From the NCBI GenBank assembly GCA_022360175.1, contig JAKSDI010000276.1:1-51832 (forward strand): a DNA stretch of 51,832 nucleotides, in the 5' to 3' direction. Under the pieces are notes generated by a model that was not told the origin of the DNA, did not search any database, and worked only from the letters and a program-made list of their open reading frames with translations. This DNA is from Chitinophagales bacterium (GTDB taxonomy: Bacteria; Bacteroidota; Bacteroidia; Chitinophagales; Saprospiraceae). Below, piece by piece: positions 31,025-40,900 of the stretch. Both the position numbers and the translations under genes were made by a program. Each line of letters opens with the position of its first letter. The stretch's first letter is position 1.

Positions 31025-31658
31025 CCAGTATATAGAAAGCTTACTCTTTGAGAAAAACTATAATCAACTTTCCCAAAAGGAAAAAGAATTGGTGGATCAA
31101 AGCATGGGAGCATTAGCCTATAAAGAAATGCGATCTGTCATTTTGAGTAGTCGTATAGACTCTGCAAATCCTCCGGCTTACCTGGAAGATAAGTTGATCA
31201 CTGCATATAGGTCAAAATATAAAGCTACAAGCTGGCCTTTATCTGCAAAATTAGCGATTGCTGCATCTTTATTTCTTGGGGTCTTGCTCGGAGCAGCTAT
31301 ATGGTCTGTTTGGTCACCAAAGCCAGAAATTGTAGCTTATACAGAGTTTATTCGTGATACGATTTACCTAGAACCAGAAATAGATAGTGTACCACTAGCG
31401 GTTGTGAGCAAAGAGGCTTCAATAGACAGGAGGCAATCATCAAAGGAGCGTGCTCAATTTACAGTAGTAAATACTTCCCCTATTAAGGGTACTGAATCAC
31501 CAATCCCCCCTCGCCAATCACCCCTCACCAATCTTCCTTCACCAATCACCAGTCACCAATCCCCCCTCACCAATCAAGCCATGCCAACTACACACAAAAA
31601 CCAAGGAAGAAATGCCAAGGCGGATAGTGAGTTGATGGATATGTTTGTAGAGATGTAA
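31008..31658 (+). CDS. putative membrane anti-sigma factor
   Basis: A 216-residue protein overlapping the ECF sigma gene. The N-terminal 78 residues are cytoplasmic and helical and would bind the sigma factor. One membrane helix follows (about 79-101, SAKLAIAASLFLGVLLGAAI). The rest is extracytoplasmic. Residues about 163-192 (SPIPPRQSPLTNLPSP type) are low-complexity sequence encoded by a heptamer DNA repeat. It has no HxxxCxxC zinc anti-sigma motif, so the assignment rests on topology and gene overlap. Two adjacent ATGs (31008, 31011) are possible starts. Confidence 0.65.
   Translation: MMKEFDQYIESLLFEKNYNQLSQKEKELVDQSMGALAYKEMRSVILSSRIDSANPPAYLEDKLITAYRSKYKATSWPLSAKLAIAASLFLGVLLGAAIWSVWSPKPEIVAYTEFIRDTIYLEPEIDSVPLAVVSKEASIDRRQSSKERAQFTVVNTSPIKGTESPIPPRQSPLTNLPSPITSHQSPLTNQAMPTTHKNQGRNAKADSELMDMFVEM
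31495..31577 (+). repeat. CACCAATC-type simple repeat inside the anti-sigma gene
   Basis: The tract is built from diverged CACCAATC / CCCCTCACCAATC units, at least six copies of the CCAATC core. It lies within the coding region and encodes Ser/Pro/Leu/Thr-rich low-complexity residues. The same heptamer forms a pure intergenic array at 47504-47530. Confidence 0.75.
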
Positions 31659-31730
31659 CAAATTTTTGCTTCATTAGTGTTGTGGAATACGGCTATTTTT
31701 TCCCTAAATTTAGCCAAACGATATTGCAAC

Positions 31731-33737
31731 ATGAAAAACTTTTTTTCAATACTAATAAGCATAATGATGATGGCTATATCCTGCCAGGAAGAAGCAGAAG
31801 TACCCCAATACCAGTCCTATGAAGATTATCCGGTTTATGAAGGGAATGATTTGGGTTTGACTTATAGCCCTGAGCAGTCTGCTTTCCGATTGTGGGCACC
31901 TACTGCATCTGCGGTGAAGCTACATTTTTATGAACATGCATTAGGAGGCACTCCTTCAAAAACGACTCGAATGGAGTCTTCAGAAAATGGCACCTGGTTG
32001 GCTACTTTTAATGAAGATTTACAAGGAATATATTATACCTTTCAAACTAAAATTGATGGTGAATGGCAACTGGAAGTACCAGGCCCCTATGCTAAGGCAG
32101 TAGGAACGAATGGCGTGCGCGCACAGGTCATAGATCTATCTACTACTAATCCAGAGGATTGGGAAACAACTTTACGCCCTCGCTTGAAAGCTCCTAATGA
32201 TATTATTATTTATGAGTTACATGTGCGCGACTTATCAATGAACGCTAATTCAGGAATACAACACAAGGGCAAATATCTGGGATTAACAGAGCTTAATACA
32301 GTAAGCCCGGGAGGTGCGTTGACGGGACTCAGCCATATTAAGGATTTAGGAGTAACTCATGTACACTTATTGCCTTCTTTTGATTATTTGTCTGTAGATG
32401 AATCTAGATTAAATGAACCTCAATTTAATTGGGGGTATGATCCTCAAAACTATAATGTACCAGAAGGTAGCTATGCTACAAACCCGGAGGATGGAGCTGT
32501 TCGTATACGCGAATTTAAACAAATGGTGCAGGCATTGCATGCAAATGGACTACGCGTGATTATGGATGTTGTATACAATCATACAGGCGATACGGAAACT
32601 TCTGTATTTAATCAGGTCGTTCCCGGTTATTATTATCGCCATAATGAAGATGGTAGTTTTTCTAATGCTTCAGGATGTGGCAATGAAACAGCTTCTGAAC
32701 GGTCCATGATGCGTAAATTTATAGTAGAATCCGTTACTTACTGGGCAGAAGAGTATAAAATTGATGGCTTTCGCTTTGACCTGATGGGGATACATGATAT
32801 AAAAACAATGAACCAGGTAAGCCAGGCATTAAAAGCTATTGACCCTAGTATATTTGTTTATGGTGAAGGTTGGACAGCAGGAGATAGCCCTCTGGCTGAA
32901 GAAGACAGGGCGATTAAAGCACATACTTATCGTCTGGAGGGAATTGCTGCTTTTAGTGACGATATACGGGATGGTTTGAAAGGTAGTGTTTTTGAGCGTG
33001 AGCAAAAGGGTTTTGTAAGTGGAGAGCCAGGAAGAGAAGAAGATGTAAAATTTGGTATCATAGCTTCTACTGATCACCCACAAGTGGATATTCATAGAGT
33101 GAGTTATGCTGATGGGCCCTGGGCAAAAGAACCATCGCAAACCATTTCTTATGTTTCTTGTCACGACAATCATACTTTATGGGATCGCCTGTCTATTTCA
33201 AACAAAGAAGATAATGAGGAAGAGCGTATCAAGATGCAAATGCTTGCATTAACAACGGTACTGACTTCTCAGGGCATTAGTTTTTTACACGCAGGTGTAG
33301 AAATGCTTCGCACAAAAGAGGGAGAGGAGAATTCATATAAATCACCTGATGCAGTAAACCAATTAGACTGGTCCAGGAAGGCCGAATACCATAAAGTGTA
33401 TGAGTATACCCGATTATTGATTGCTTTGCGCAAAATACACCCTGCTTTTCGTATGCCTACTACGGAAATGATTAAAACCCATTTAGCATTTATACCACAA
33501 GAAGAAGAAGGTTTAGTTGTATATTCCATCAAGGACCATGCTAATCTGGATGAATGGAAAAATATATTAGTAGTTCTAAATGGCAATGGAGATGCTCAAG
33601 AGGTGAAAATTCCGACAGCTGATTGGACAATAGCAGTTAATGAAGGAGAAGTTGATGAAACAGGACTGGGAACTGTTTCCGGAAGCAGCCTCACTATTAG
33701 TGGAAGAAATGCTATGATTCTTTACAATAACGATTAA
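31731..33737 (+). CDS. pulA: type I pullulanase (alpha-glucan debranching enzyme), lipoprotein
   Basis: A 668-residue enzyme of glycoside hydrolase family 13 that cuts alpha-1,6 branches in pullulan, starch or glycogen. The lipobox MAISC puts it on a membrane surface. An N-terminal CBM48-like domain (FRLWAPTASAVKLHFYE) precedes the catalytic barrel. The type I signature is present as FNWGYDP. Region I is DVVYNH, region II GFRFDLMG (nucleophile Asp), region III VYGEGW (acid Glu) and region IV VSCHDNHT. The frame is open 18 codons further up, but the ATG at 31731 begins the lipoprotein signal. The sugar transporter gene follows after ten bases, so both probably serve alpha-glucan use. Confidence 0.92.
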   Translation: MKNFFSILISIMMMAISCQEEAEVPQYQSYEDYPVYEGNDLGLTYSPEQSAFRLWAPTASAVKLHFYEHALGGTPSKTTRMESSENGTWLATFNEDLQGIYYTFQTKIDGEWQLEVPGPYAKAVGTNGVRAQVIDLSTTNPEDWETTLRPRLKAPNDIIIYELHVRDLSMNANSGIQHKGKYLGLTELNTVSPGGALTGLSHIKDLGVTHVHLLPSFDYLSVDESRLNEPQFNWGYDPQNYNVPEGSYATNPEDGAVRIREFKQMVQALHANGLRVIMDVVYNHTGDTETSVFNQVVPGYYYRHNEDGSFSNASGCGNETASERSMMRKFIVESVTYWAEEYKIDGFRFDLMGIHDIKTMNQVSQALKAIDPSIFVYGEGWTAGDSPLAEEDRAIKAHTYRLEGIAAFSDDIRDGLKGSVFEREQKGFVSGEPGREEDVKFGIIASTDHPQVDIHRVSYADGPWAKEPSQTISYVSCHDNHTLWDRLSISNKEDNEEERIKMQMLALTTVLTSQGISFLHAGVEMLRTKEGEENSYKSPDAVNQLDWSRKAEYHKVYEYTRLLIALRKIHPAFRMPTTEMIKTHLAFIPQEEEGLVVYSIKDHANLDEWKNILVVLNGNGDAQEVKIPTADWTIAVNEGEVDETGLGTVSGSSLTISGRNAMILYNND

Positions 33738-33747
33738 GCCTATACTA

Positions 33748-35196
33748 ATGCTGGAAATACAAAAACGTTTGACCAACTTTTTCTATATCACCCTTAGTTT
33801 GCCTTCTACAGCAATGGGGTTTGCACTATCCGTTCAAATTTCAGCTTTGAGTTGGATATTGGGCACCAAGTACGGACTGGAAATTGAAGATATCGGACTA
33901 GTATGGGCGGCGGGGCCTATTGCGGGTATTTTTGGACAAGTATTTTTTGGTGTGTGGAGCGATAACGTCTGGTTGTGGGGCGGGCGAAGGAGGCCTTTTA
34001 TTATTGTTGGAGGAATATTAGCCGCATTGAGTTTGCTTGCTTTGCCCAATCTGGAGATTGTATCTGGTGCTTTGGGCATAGAAGGTATATTGGGAGTAGC
34101 TATTGCAGTGGCATTGGCTTTGGATATGTCTATTAATGTTGGTTTTAACCCTACTCGATCTATCATAGCAGATGTGACTCCAGAAGGTGAAAAACGTACT
34201 AAGGGATATACCTGGATGCAAACAATCTCTGGTACCTTTGGTATGCTGGCTTATGTGATTGGTGCGGTGTCCGGAAAGGCATTCTTGATTTATTTTGGTG
34301 CAGTTTTAGTACTACTCTTTACGATTATACCTCCTTTCTTTATACAAGAGCCCAAGGATTTTGAACATAAAGAAGGCACCAATAAAACCAGTTTTCGGGA
34401 AGGCTTTTGGGCTATTCGGCCACTTTGGGGCTTTTTATTGTATGCTTGTTACAGAGTACCAGTGAGGGTGCTGGAAATAGAAGTGAATAATTACTACGTA
34501 GAAATTGTTTGTCTCATACTTACCATTGTTTTTATTGCTCAAACATTATTACAATCAGAAAAAGGAAGATCAAAAGCAGAAGGCAGCCGGATTGGTTTTC
34601 AAAAAGTATTGGCAGCTCATAGCTTCACCTGGATAGGAATACAAGCTATGTTCATTTATATGTTTTCTTTCCTGCAATACCGCTTTCCCGAGTATTCAGA
34701 AGATGGAGTAGGGAGGGTTATTGATATTGCTTTTTTGATATTAAATGGAGTTGCTGCGGTATTACCTGCCTTTGTACTAGAGCCAATTACCCGCAAAATA
34801 GGGCGAGTGAAAACACACTGGATATGCATCGGTATTATGGCATTGGGATATGCTGGTGTATGGTTGATCGGATATAGCCCTATAATGATTTATATTCTAA
34901 TGGCAATATTGGGAGTCGGCTGGGCAGCAACTGTTAGTTTACCATTTGCTATTATGTCCCAAAAGGTAGATCAGGCAAAAATGGGATTGTACATGGGGCT
35001 CTTTAATTTATCTGTAGTCCTCCCACAATTGGTGGCAAGTCTGGGAGTAGGTGAATATATAAGCGGAGTAGAAGATAAAAGCCTGGTATTCGTTATTTGT
35101 GCGGCAACCCTGGGCCTTTCAGCAATTGCGTGGACGCTGGTGCGGGAAGAAGAAGGAGGAGAAAAGGTTGCGTCCGCTTCAGGAAGCGGGCATTAA
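33748..35196 (+). CDS. MFS sugar transporter, SLC45/GPH-like
   Basis: A 482-residue inner-membrane protein with about twelve hydrophobic helices. The loop after helix 2-3, GVWSDNVWLWGGRRRPFIIVGG, contains the (S/W)D...GRRRPF motif of the SLC45-type sucrose/maltose transporters and GPH relatives. FNPTRSIIADVTPE in helix 4-5 is a second family hallmark. It follows the pullulanase gene by ten bases. It probably imports maltose or malto-oligosaccharides with protons. The substrate is inferred from context; the family is clear. Confidence 0.85.
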   Translation: MLEIQKRLTNFFYITLSLPSTAMGFALSVQISALSWILGTKYGLEIEDIGLVWAAGPIAGIFGQVFFGVWSDNVWLWGGRRRPFIIVGGILAALSLLALPNLEIVSGALGIEGILGVAIAVALALDMSINVGFNPTRSIIADVTPEGEKRTKGYTWMQTISGTFGMLAYVIGAVSGKAFLIYFGAVLVLLFTIIPPFFIQEPKDFEHKEGTNKTSFREGFWAIRPLWGFLLYACYRVPVRVLEIEVNNYYVEIVCLILTIVFIAQTLLQSEKGRSKAEGSRIGFQKVLAAHSFTWIGIQAMFIYMFSFLQYRFPEYSEDGVGRVIDIAFLILNGVAAVLPAFVLEPITRKIGRVKTHWICIGIMALGYAGVWLIGYSPIMIYILMAILGVGWAATVSLPFAIMSQKVDQAKMGLYMGLFNLSVVLPQLVASLGVGEYISGVEDKSLVFVICAATLGLSAIAWTLVREEEGGEKVASASGSGH

Positions 35197-35216
35197 AAAG
35201 AAAGGGAGAGAAGGAG

Positions 35217-35264
35217 AGAGGCCATTCCATGGTGATTTTTAAAATCACCATGGAGTAGGCCTCT
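35217..35264. terminator. strong bidirectional hairpin between convergent genes
   Basis: TCCATGGTGATTTT (35226-35239) and its exact reverse complement (35241-35254) form a 14-bp perfect stem, extended outwards by AGAGGCC / GGCCTCT. The purine-rich left flank and pyrimidine-rich right flank can extend pairing further. It sits between the sugar transporter and the convergent purK. Confidence 0.8.
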
Positions 35265-35280
35265 CCCTCTTCCTCTATTT

Positions 35281-36450
35281 TCAACTTACTATTTTCAACA
35301 AGTCTTTTACCTTACGTGCTTTTTCTTTTGCACGATCCAGATTGTCATCAACTATGGTAGCATGGCCCATTTTACGGAAAGGCTTGGTGGTTGTTTTACC
35401 ATAAAGGTGAAGATGTACACCTTCTATTTCAAGGCATTCAGCAATTCCTTCATATTTAGCAAGGCCAATGTGTCCGTCTTCTCCTAATAAATTAACCATT
35501 ACACTAGGTGCCTTCATTTTTGTACTTCCCAAAGGCATATTGGTAATAGCACGAAGATGTTGTTCGTATTGAGAAGTATAACAACTATCTATAGTATGGT
35601 GGCCACTATTATGAGGACGTGGAGCCACTTCGTTTACTAATATGTTTCCTGCTTTATCGAGGAAAAGCTCTACTGCTAAGAGTCCGCACACATCAAAGGT
35701 ATTAATAACCCGTAATGCCAATTCACGCGCAGCTGTTTCTACTTCTTCAGAGATCGCTGCTGGACATACCAGGAATTCGACCAAGTTTGCCTCTGGGTGA
35801 AACTCCATTTCAACAGCGGGATAAGCGATAGAATCACCAGATTCATTCCTGGCAACAATAACTGCTAATTCTTTATCAATATCTACTAATTCTTCAATTA
35901 AACAAGGGCCTTGAAGAAGCTTGCTGTCTAACTCAGCAGCATTGCGGATAAGGCTTACACCTTTCCCATCATAACCCGCTGTTCTCGATTTTTGAACGAA
36001 TGGAAAATTCACTTCTCCATTTTGTAGTGCATTGAGTAATGCTTTTTCATCGTCAAATAACTGGAATGGAGAAGTCGGAATATTATGTTCCTGATAAAAT
36101 AACTTTTGAGCACCTTTATCCTTGATTATATCCAATTTTGCTGGAGCAGGATGAATAGTGATCCCTTCTTTTTCCAATTGATGTAATGCCTCTGTATTGA
36201 CGTGTTCTATTTCAATAGTAAGAATGTCTTTCCCTTTTCCAAATGCTAAAACATCCTCATATTTTTTGAAATTCCCTTCCGTAAAATGAGGAGTAAGATA
36301 GGCTGCCGGGAAGTCTTTGGAAGCGTCTAGCATATATAATGGAAGATGCCAGTTGCCGGCTGCCAATGCCAGCATTTTTCCCAATTGTCCTCCTCCTAAT
36401 ACACCTATTTTATAGTTTGTGTTAATGATTGATTTTTCCAACTTGCTCAT
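35281..36450 (-). CDS. purK: 5-(carboxyamino)imidazole ribonucleotide synthase
   Basis: A 389-residue ATP-grasp enzyme of purine synthesis. It uses ATP and bicarbonate to turn aminoimidazole ribonucleotide into N5-carboxyaminoimidazole ribonucleotide, the substrate of PurE. Visible marks are VLGGGQLGKMLALAA at the N-terminus, the ATP-grasp loop FVQKSRTAGYDGKGV, the metal and nucleotide site LFLDKAGNILVNEVAPRPHNSGHHTI, and EQHLRAI. Length is normal. purE is not adjacent. A TAGTTTTG -7-like box lies about 22 bases upstream of the start. It is divergent from the dihydroorotase gene. Confidence 0.95.
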   Translation of the reverse strand: MSKLEKSIINTNYKIGVLGGGQLGKMLALAAGNWHLPLYMLDASKDFPAAYLTPHFTEGNFKKYEDVLAFGKGKDILTIEIEHVNTEALHQLEKEGITIHPAPAKLDIIKDKGAQKLFYQEHNIPTSPFQLFDDEKALLNALQNGEVNFPFVQKSRTAGYDGKGVSLIRNAAELDSKLLQGPCLIEELVDIDKELAVIVARNESGDSIAYPAVEMEFHPEANLVEFLVCPAAISEEVETAARELALRVINTFDVCGLLAVELFLDKAGNILVNEVAPRPHNSGHHTIDSCYTSQYEQHLRAITNMPLGSTKMKAPSVMVNLLGEDGHIGLAKYEGIAECLEIEGVHLHLYGKTTTKPFRKMGHATIVDDNLDRAKEKARKVKDLLKIVS

Positions 36451-36471
36451 GTTTCCAATTATTTATGAGCG

Positions 36472-36479
36472 CAAAACTA
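36472..36479 (-). promoter_or_regulatory. -7 element upstream of purK
   Basis: TAGTTTTG on the minus strand fits the TAnnTTTG consensus exactly and would give a start about 15 bases before the purK ATG. No clear TTTG partner is present about 19-21 bases further up, so support is partial. Confidence 0.3.
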
Positions 36480-36560
36480 TGAAAAAGTTTGGACCCCTAA
36501 AATGGGGGCATTATTTTCACCTCCATACTTTTTTAAACAATACAGAAGCAAAATTTATAT

Positions 36561-37895
36561 ATGGAGACCATTCTCATCAAAGGAGCAAAAATTATTAATA
36601 GAGGAGAGATCAAGGAAGCAGATGTTTTTATCAAGAAAGGTTTTATTGATAAAATAGGACAAGGCTTGGATGATAAAGCTGATATGGAAATCATAGCTGA
36701 TGGATTATATCTAATGCCCGGTATTATAGATGATCAGGTGCACTTCAGAGAGCCGGGCTTAACACATAAAGCAGATTTGTATACGGAGCCGAGAGCAGCA
36801 GTCGCTGGTGGGGTAACTTCCTTTATGGAAATGCCAAATACCAAACCACCTGCAATCACTCAGGAGTTGCTACAGGAAAAATATGACCGGGCAGCACAAG
36901 TTTCACTAGCAAACTACTCCTTCTTCATGGGGGCTTCAAATGACAATTTGGAAGAAGTATTGCGTACCGATCCTAAAACGGTTTGTGGCATCAAAGCATT
37001 TATGGGATCAAGCACAGGTAATATGCTGGTAGATAATCCGGTAACACTGGATAAATTATTTGCAGAAGTACCTATGTTGATCGCGACTCACTGTGAAGAC
37101 GAATCAACTATACGAAATAATGAAGTCATTTATCGAGAAAAATATGGTGACGATATTCCTGTAAAACTCCATCCTGAAATAAGGAGTGCGGAGGGCTGTT
37201 ATTTGTCATCTTCGATGGCTGTTGAACTAGCAAAAAAGCACAATACACGCTTGCATATTTTGCACCTGTCTACAGCCAAAGAGCTTGATTTATTCCGAAA
37301 TGATATTCCACTGGAAGAAAAGCGAATTACATCAGAGGTATGTGTGCACCACCTTTATTTCAATAGTGAAGATTATGATCGTTTAGGTACACAGATCAAA
37401 TGTAATCCGGCTGTTAAAGGAATTGAACATCAGAGTGCCTTATTCCCTGCATTACTAGATAATCGCCTGGATATTATAGCTACTGACCATGCACCTCATA
37501 CGTGGGAGGAAAAGCAAAATTCCTATTTTAAAGCACCTTCAGGAGTACCACTCATTCAACATACTCTAAATGTGATGCTGGAATTTTATCAAAGGGGAAT
37601 GATTTCTCTGGAGCGTATAGTGGAAAAAATGTGCCATGCACCTGCTACCTGTTTCCATATAGAACGAAGAGGATATATAGATGAAGGCTATTGGGCTGAT
37701 CTGGTATTGGTAGATATCAATGAAAAATGGCAAGTCAATAAAGATAATATCCATTACAAATGCGGATGGTCGCCATTTGAAGGGCATACCTTTGAAGGTA
37801 ATGTTAAAGCTACTATTGTAAGTGGCCATTTGGCATATCAGGGAGGTCAATTCTATGAGGATAAGAAAGGTGAGCGCATGACATTTGAATGTTAA
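36561..37895 (+). CDS. dihydroorotase
   Basis: A 444-residue metal-dependent amidohydrolase of pyrimidine synthesis, converting carbamoyl-aspartate to dihydroorotate and back. The first metal site is DDQVHFREPG, and the glycine-rich segment AVAGGVTSFMEMPNTKP is characteristic. The bridging carboxylated lysine is in GIKAFMGSS. Histidine ligands are in ATHCEDE and LHILHLS, and the catalytic Asp in IIATDHAPHTWEEK. This is the longer class I form of about 430-450 residues. It could in principle be a related amidohydrolase such as allantoinase or hydantoinase, but EPGLTHKADLYTE favours dihydroorotase. It stands alone, divergent from purK. Confidence 0.9.
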   Translation: METILIKGAKIINRGEIKEADVFIKKGFIDKIGQGLDDKADMEIIADGLYLMPGIIDDQVHFREPGLTHKADLYTEPRAAVAGGVTSFMEMPNTKPPAITQELLQEKYDRAAQVSLANYSFFMGASNDNLEEVLRTDPKTVCGIKAFMGSSTGNMLVDNPVTLDKLFAEVPMLIATHCEDESTIRNNEVIYREKYGDDIPVKLHPEIRSAEGCYLSSSMAVELAKKHNTRLHILHLSTAKELDLFRNDIPLEEKRITSEVCVHHLYFNSEDYDRLGTQIKCNPAVKGIEHQSALFPALLDNRLDIIATDHAPHTWEEKQNSYFKAPSGVPLIQHTLNVMLEFYQRGMISLERIVEKMCHAPATCFHIERRGYIDEGYWADLVLVDINEKWQVNKDNIHYKCGWSPFEGHTFEGNVKATIVSGHLAYQGGQFYEDKKGERMTFEC

Positions 37896-37979
37896 TTCAA
37901 GGAGCGGTTATTTTTTAATTGCCTATTTTTATCGATCTGAATCTCACGCATTAATTTTTTTAGAGAACATTAAAAAAGG

Positions 37980-40900
37980 ATGATGAAAAAACTATCTCTA
38001 CTCATTACCATGCTTAGCATGGCTTTTTTTCTAATTGCGCAGGATACCACTGTTGTACAAACGCTTACTTGGCAGGATGATGCCCGCTCGGGGTACTATA
38101 CCTTTCCCGATGACCCAGACGCTACTTATCGTAAGATAATCATGCGTTACAACATGCGTTGCCATGATGATGCGGTAGGCAATGGAAATGTTGGATGTCG
38201 TGAATGGGATTACAGTTGTAATACTTTTATTACTGATCCGGGCATGATAGATTCAACAAGGGCTACACACCCTGATTATCTTATTCCCGGTTATTCAGAA
38301 GCTACCTTCCCATATACAGATCAGTCGGTATATAGTTATCAGCAATACGAACAAGCTACTATAACTTATGGTATGCCTGTATCATCAAATACAACCGAAG
38401 TAGATGGTGCCACTCCGGCTACTCTTTCATTAGATGGAGGAACTGCTCGCCAATTGTTTTTATACGACCTGAATACATTGACAAATTTGGGGATGGAATC
38501 TGGTGATATTACTCACCTTTCTTTTTATGTGGAGTCTGCGGGAGCTACCACAGGATTTTTGCGTATTCGTATGCAAGAGTTTTATGAAGAGGAATTATTG
38601 CCAAATAGCATCCCACCATTAACAGAAGAAACGGAAGTTTACTTCAGCAATACAGATTTTGATACAGAAGGATGGATGACCTTACCAATTCGCCCATATG
38701 AATGGAATGGTGCAAGTGGCATATTAGTCGAACTTTCTTACACTACAGATGCAGAAGTAGTTGCGCCTAGTATAAAAGCTTTTGAAACGGATGCTGCAGC
38801 TTTAGGAACCCAGGGTGCTAATAGTTACCTGGAGTTTAATGGTTATGGTGCATTTATTCCGCCAGCTGATTTGTTTGAACCTGTAAGTAATGAAATAACA
38901 ATTTCATTATGGGTATATGGTAATGAAGACGTATTACCTGTTAATACCACCATTTTTGAAGGTGTGAATGATGCTAACCAGCGTCAGGTAAATGTCCACT
39001 TACCATGGAGTAATGGCCGAGTATACTGGGATTGTGGAAATGACGGTGGTGGTTATGACCGTATTGAAAAAGATGCCAATATGAGTGAATTGGGAGGGCA
39101 ATGGAACCATTGGGCTTTTACCAAAAATGCTAGTACAGGAGAGATGAAAATATACTTGAATGGAGAACTTTGGCATTCAGGTACTGGTAGGACCAAACCT
39201 ATCGATGTCACCGACTTCATTGTAGGTGCTAATATTAATGGAGGGAATGCCTACTTTGGTAAGGTTGATGAATTCCGTATTTGGAGCAAAGAACTGGATC
39301 AGGCAGAGATACAGTCCTGGATGAATTATAATCTACAAGGTTCTCATCCTGATTATGATGCGCTACTTGCATACTATCCTCTAAATGAAGGCAGTGGAGC
39401 CATTACTGCAGATGCTTCTGGAAATGCTTATGACGCAGCCGTTTACAATGCACCAGCATGGAAGCAATATCGTGGTGGAGAGCTTTTTACAGGATTTGAA
39501 GGAGGTAACGCTATTCCTGCAATAAGATTTATTCAGGGAGAATATACAGAATCTCCTGTAGAAGAAAGCAACATCGTACTGGATTCTACTCTAGTACCTT
39601 TATATGCTGTAATACAATTTGAAGTAAATGAAAGTAATGATCTTGTAGCTATTGATACTCAGTATCATTGGTTGGCTACAGAGACTTATTTATACGATCC
39701 GACGGGAGCTGTGATAGATACTTATCCTGTAGCTGAAGAAGGATCTATTACTCCTGAAAATTTGACTTATTATCAAAAAAGAGACGCCAAATTTGAAATT
39801 CTATCTTTGGTGACTCCTTACGGAAATGGACTGGATTTAGGTGCTGAAGGTAAGACCTTCTTCTTTGATGTAACAGATTATGCTCCTATACTAAAAGGCG
39901 AAAAGCGTCTTTCTCTGGAGCTGGGAGGACAAAATCAAGAAGAAATGGACATTCAGTTTTGGTTTATTGAAGGGACACCTCCTCATGAAGTGATAAGTGT
40001 ACAGAATATTTGGCCATTCCGTCGTGGATGGTATGCGGATGTGCAGAGCGATCGTTTCTTTGAGCCTCGCTCACTTACGCTAAACCCAGGAGCGGATGCT
40101 TATAAGTTGCGTTCAGCAATTACCGGACATGGTCAAAATGGAGAGTTTGTTGCCCGAAATCACTATCTGAATATTGATGGTGGAGATCAGGAGTTTGTAT
40201 ATGAAGTATGGAAAGCATGTGGTAGTATTCCTATTTACCCTCAAGGAGGTACCTGGTTGTTTGATCGCGCTGGTTGGTGTCCTGGACATCCTACAGATGT
40301 ACATCAGTTTTGGCTTAATGACTATGAACCAGGACAGGAATTGGAGATCGATTATGGTGTAAATGGAGGAACATTGAGTGAAGCAAACTATTTGGTTTCT
40401 AACCAATTGGTTACTTATGGTGCGCCTAGTTTTGAAACAGATGCAGCAATAGAAGCAATTGTTCGTCCAAGCACACGTGTAGAGTTTGAGCGTTTTAACC
40501 CTATGTGTAGCCAACCTATAGTGGTTGTCCAGAATACTGGAAATACAACTATCACTGAAGTGGAAATTGCTTATGGCTTGGAAGGTGGTGAAACAATGGT
40601 TTATACCTGGGAAGGTAACCTGGCATTCCTTGATACTGTTCACGTAGAACTGCCTTCTCCAGATGTAACCTTCTGGACAGAAGCAGGAGATCAGGCAACT
40701 TTCTTTGCTTTGATAGGCGAAGTGAATGGTAGTTCAGATGATTACGATGATAATAATTATATGAGCTCTACTTTCGAACTACCTACCTTCTTTGAATTCG
40801 AAGAGTTATTACAATTTCACTTCCGTACTAATAACCGAGCTAACGAAAACAGCTATACATTCAGAGATTCAGATGGAAACATCGTGCTGACTCGTGATGA

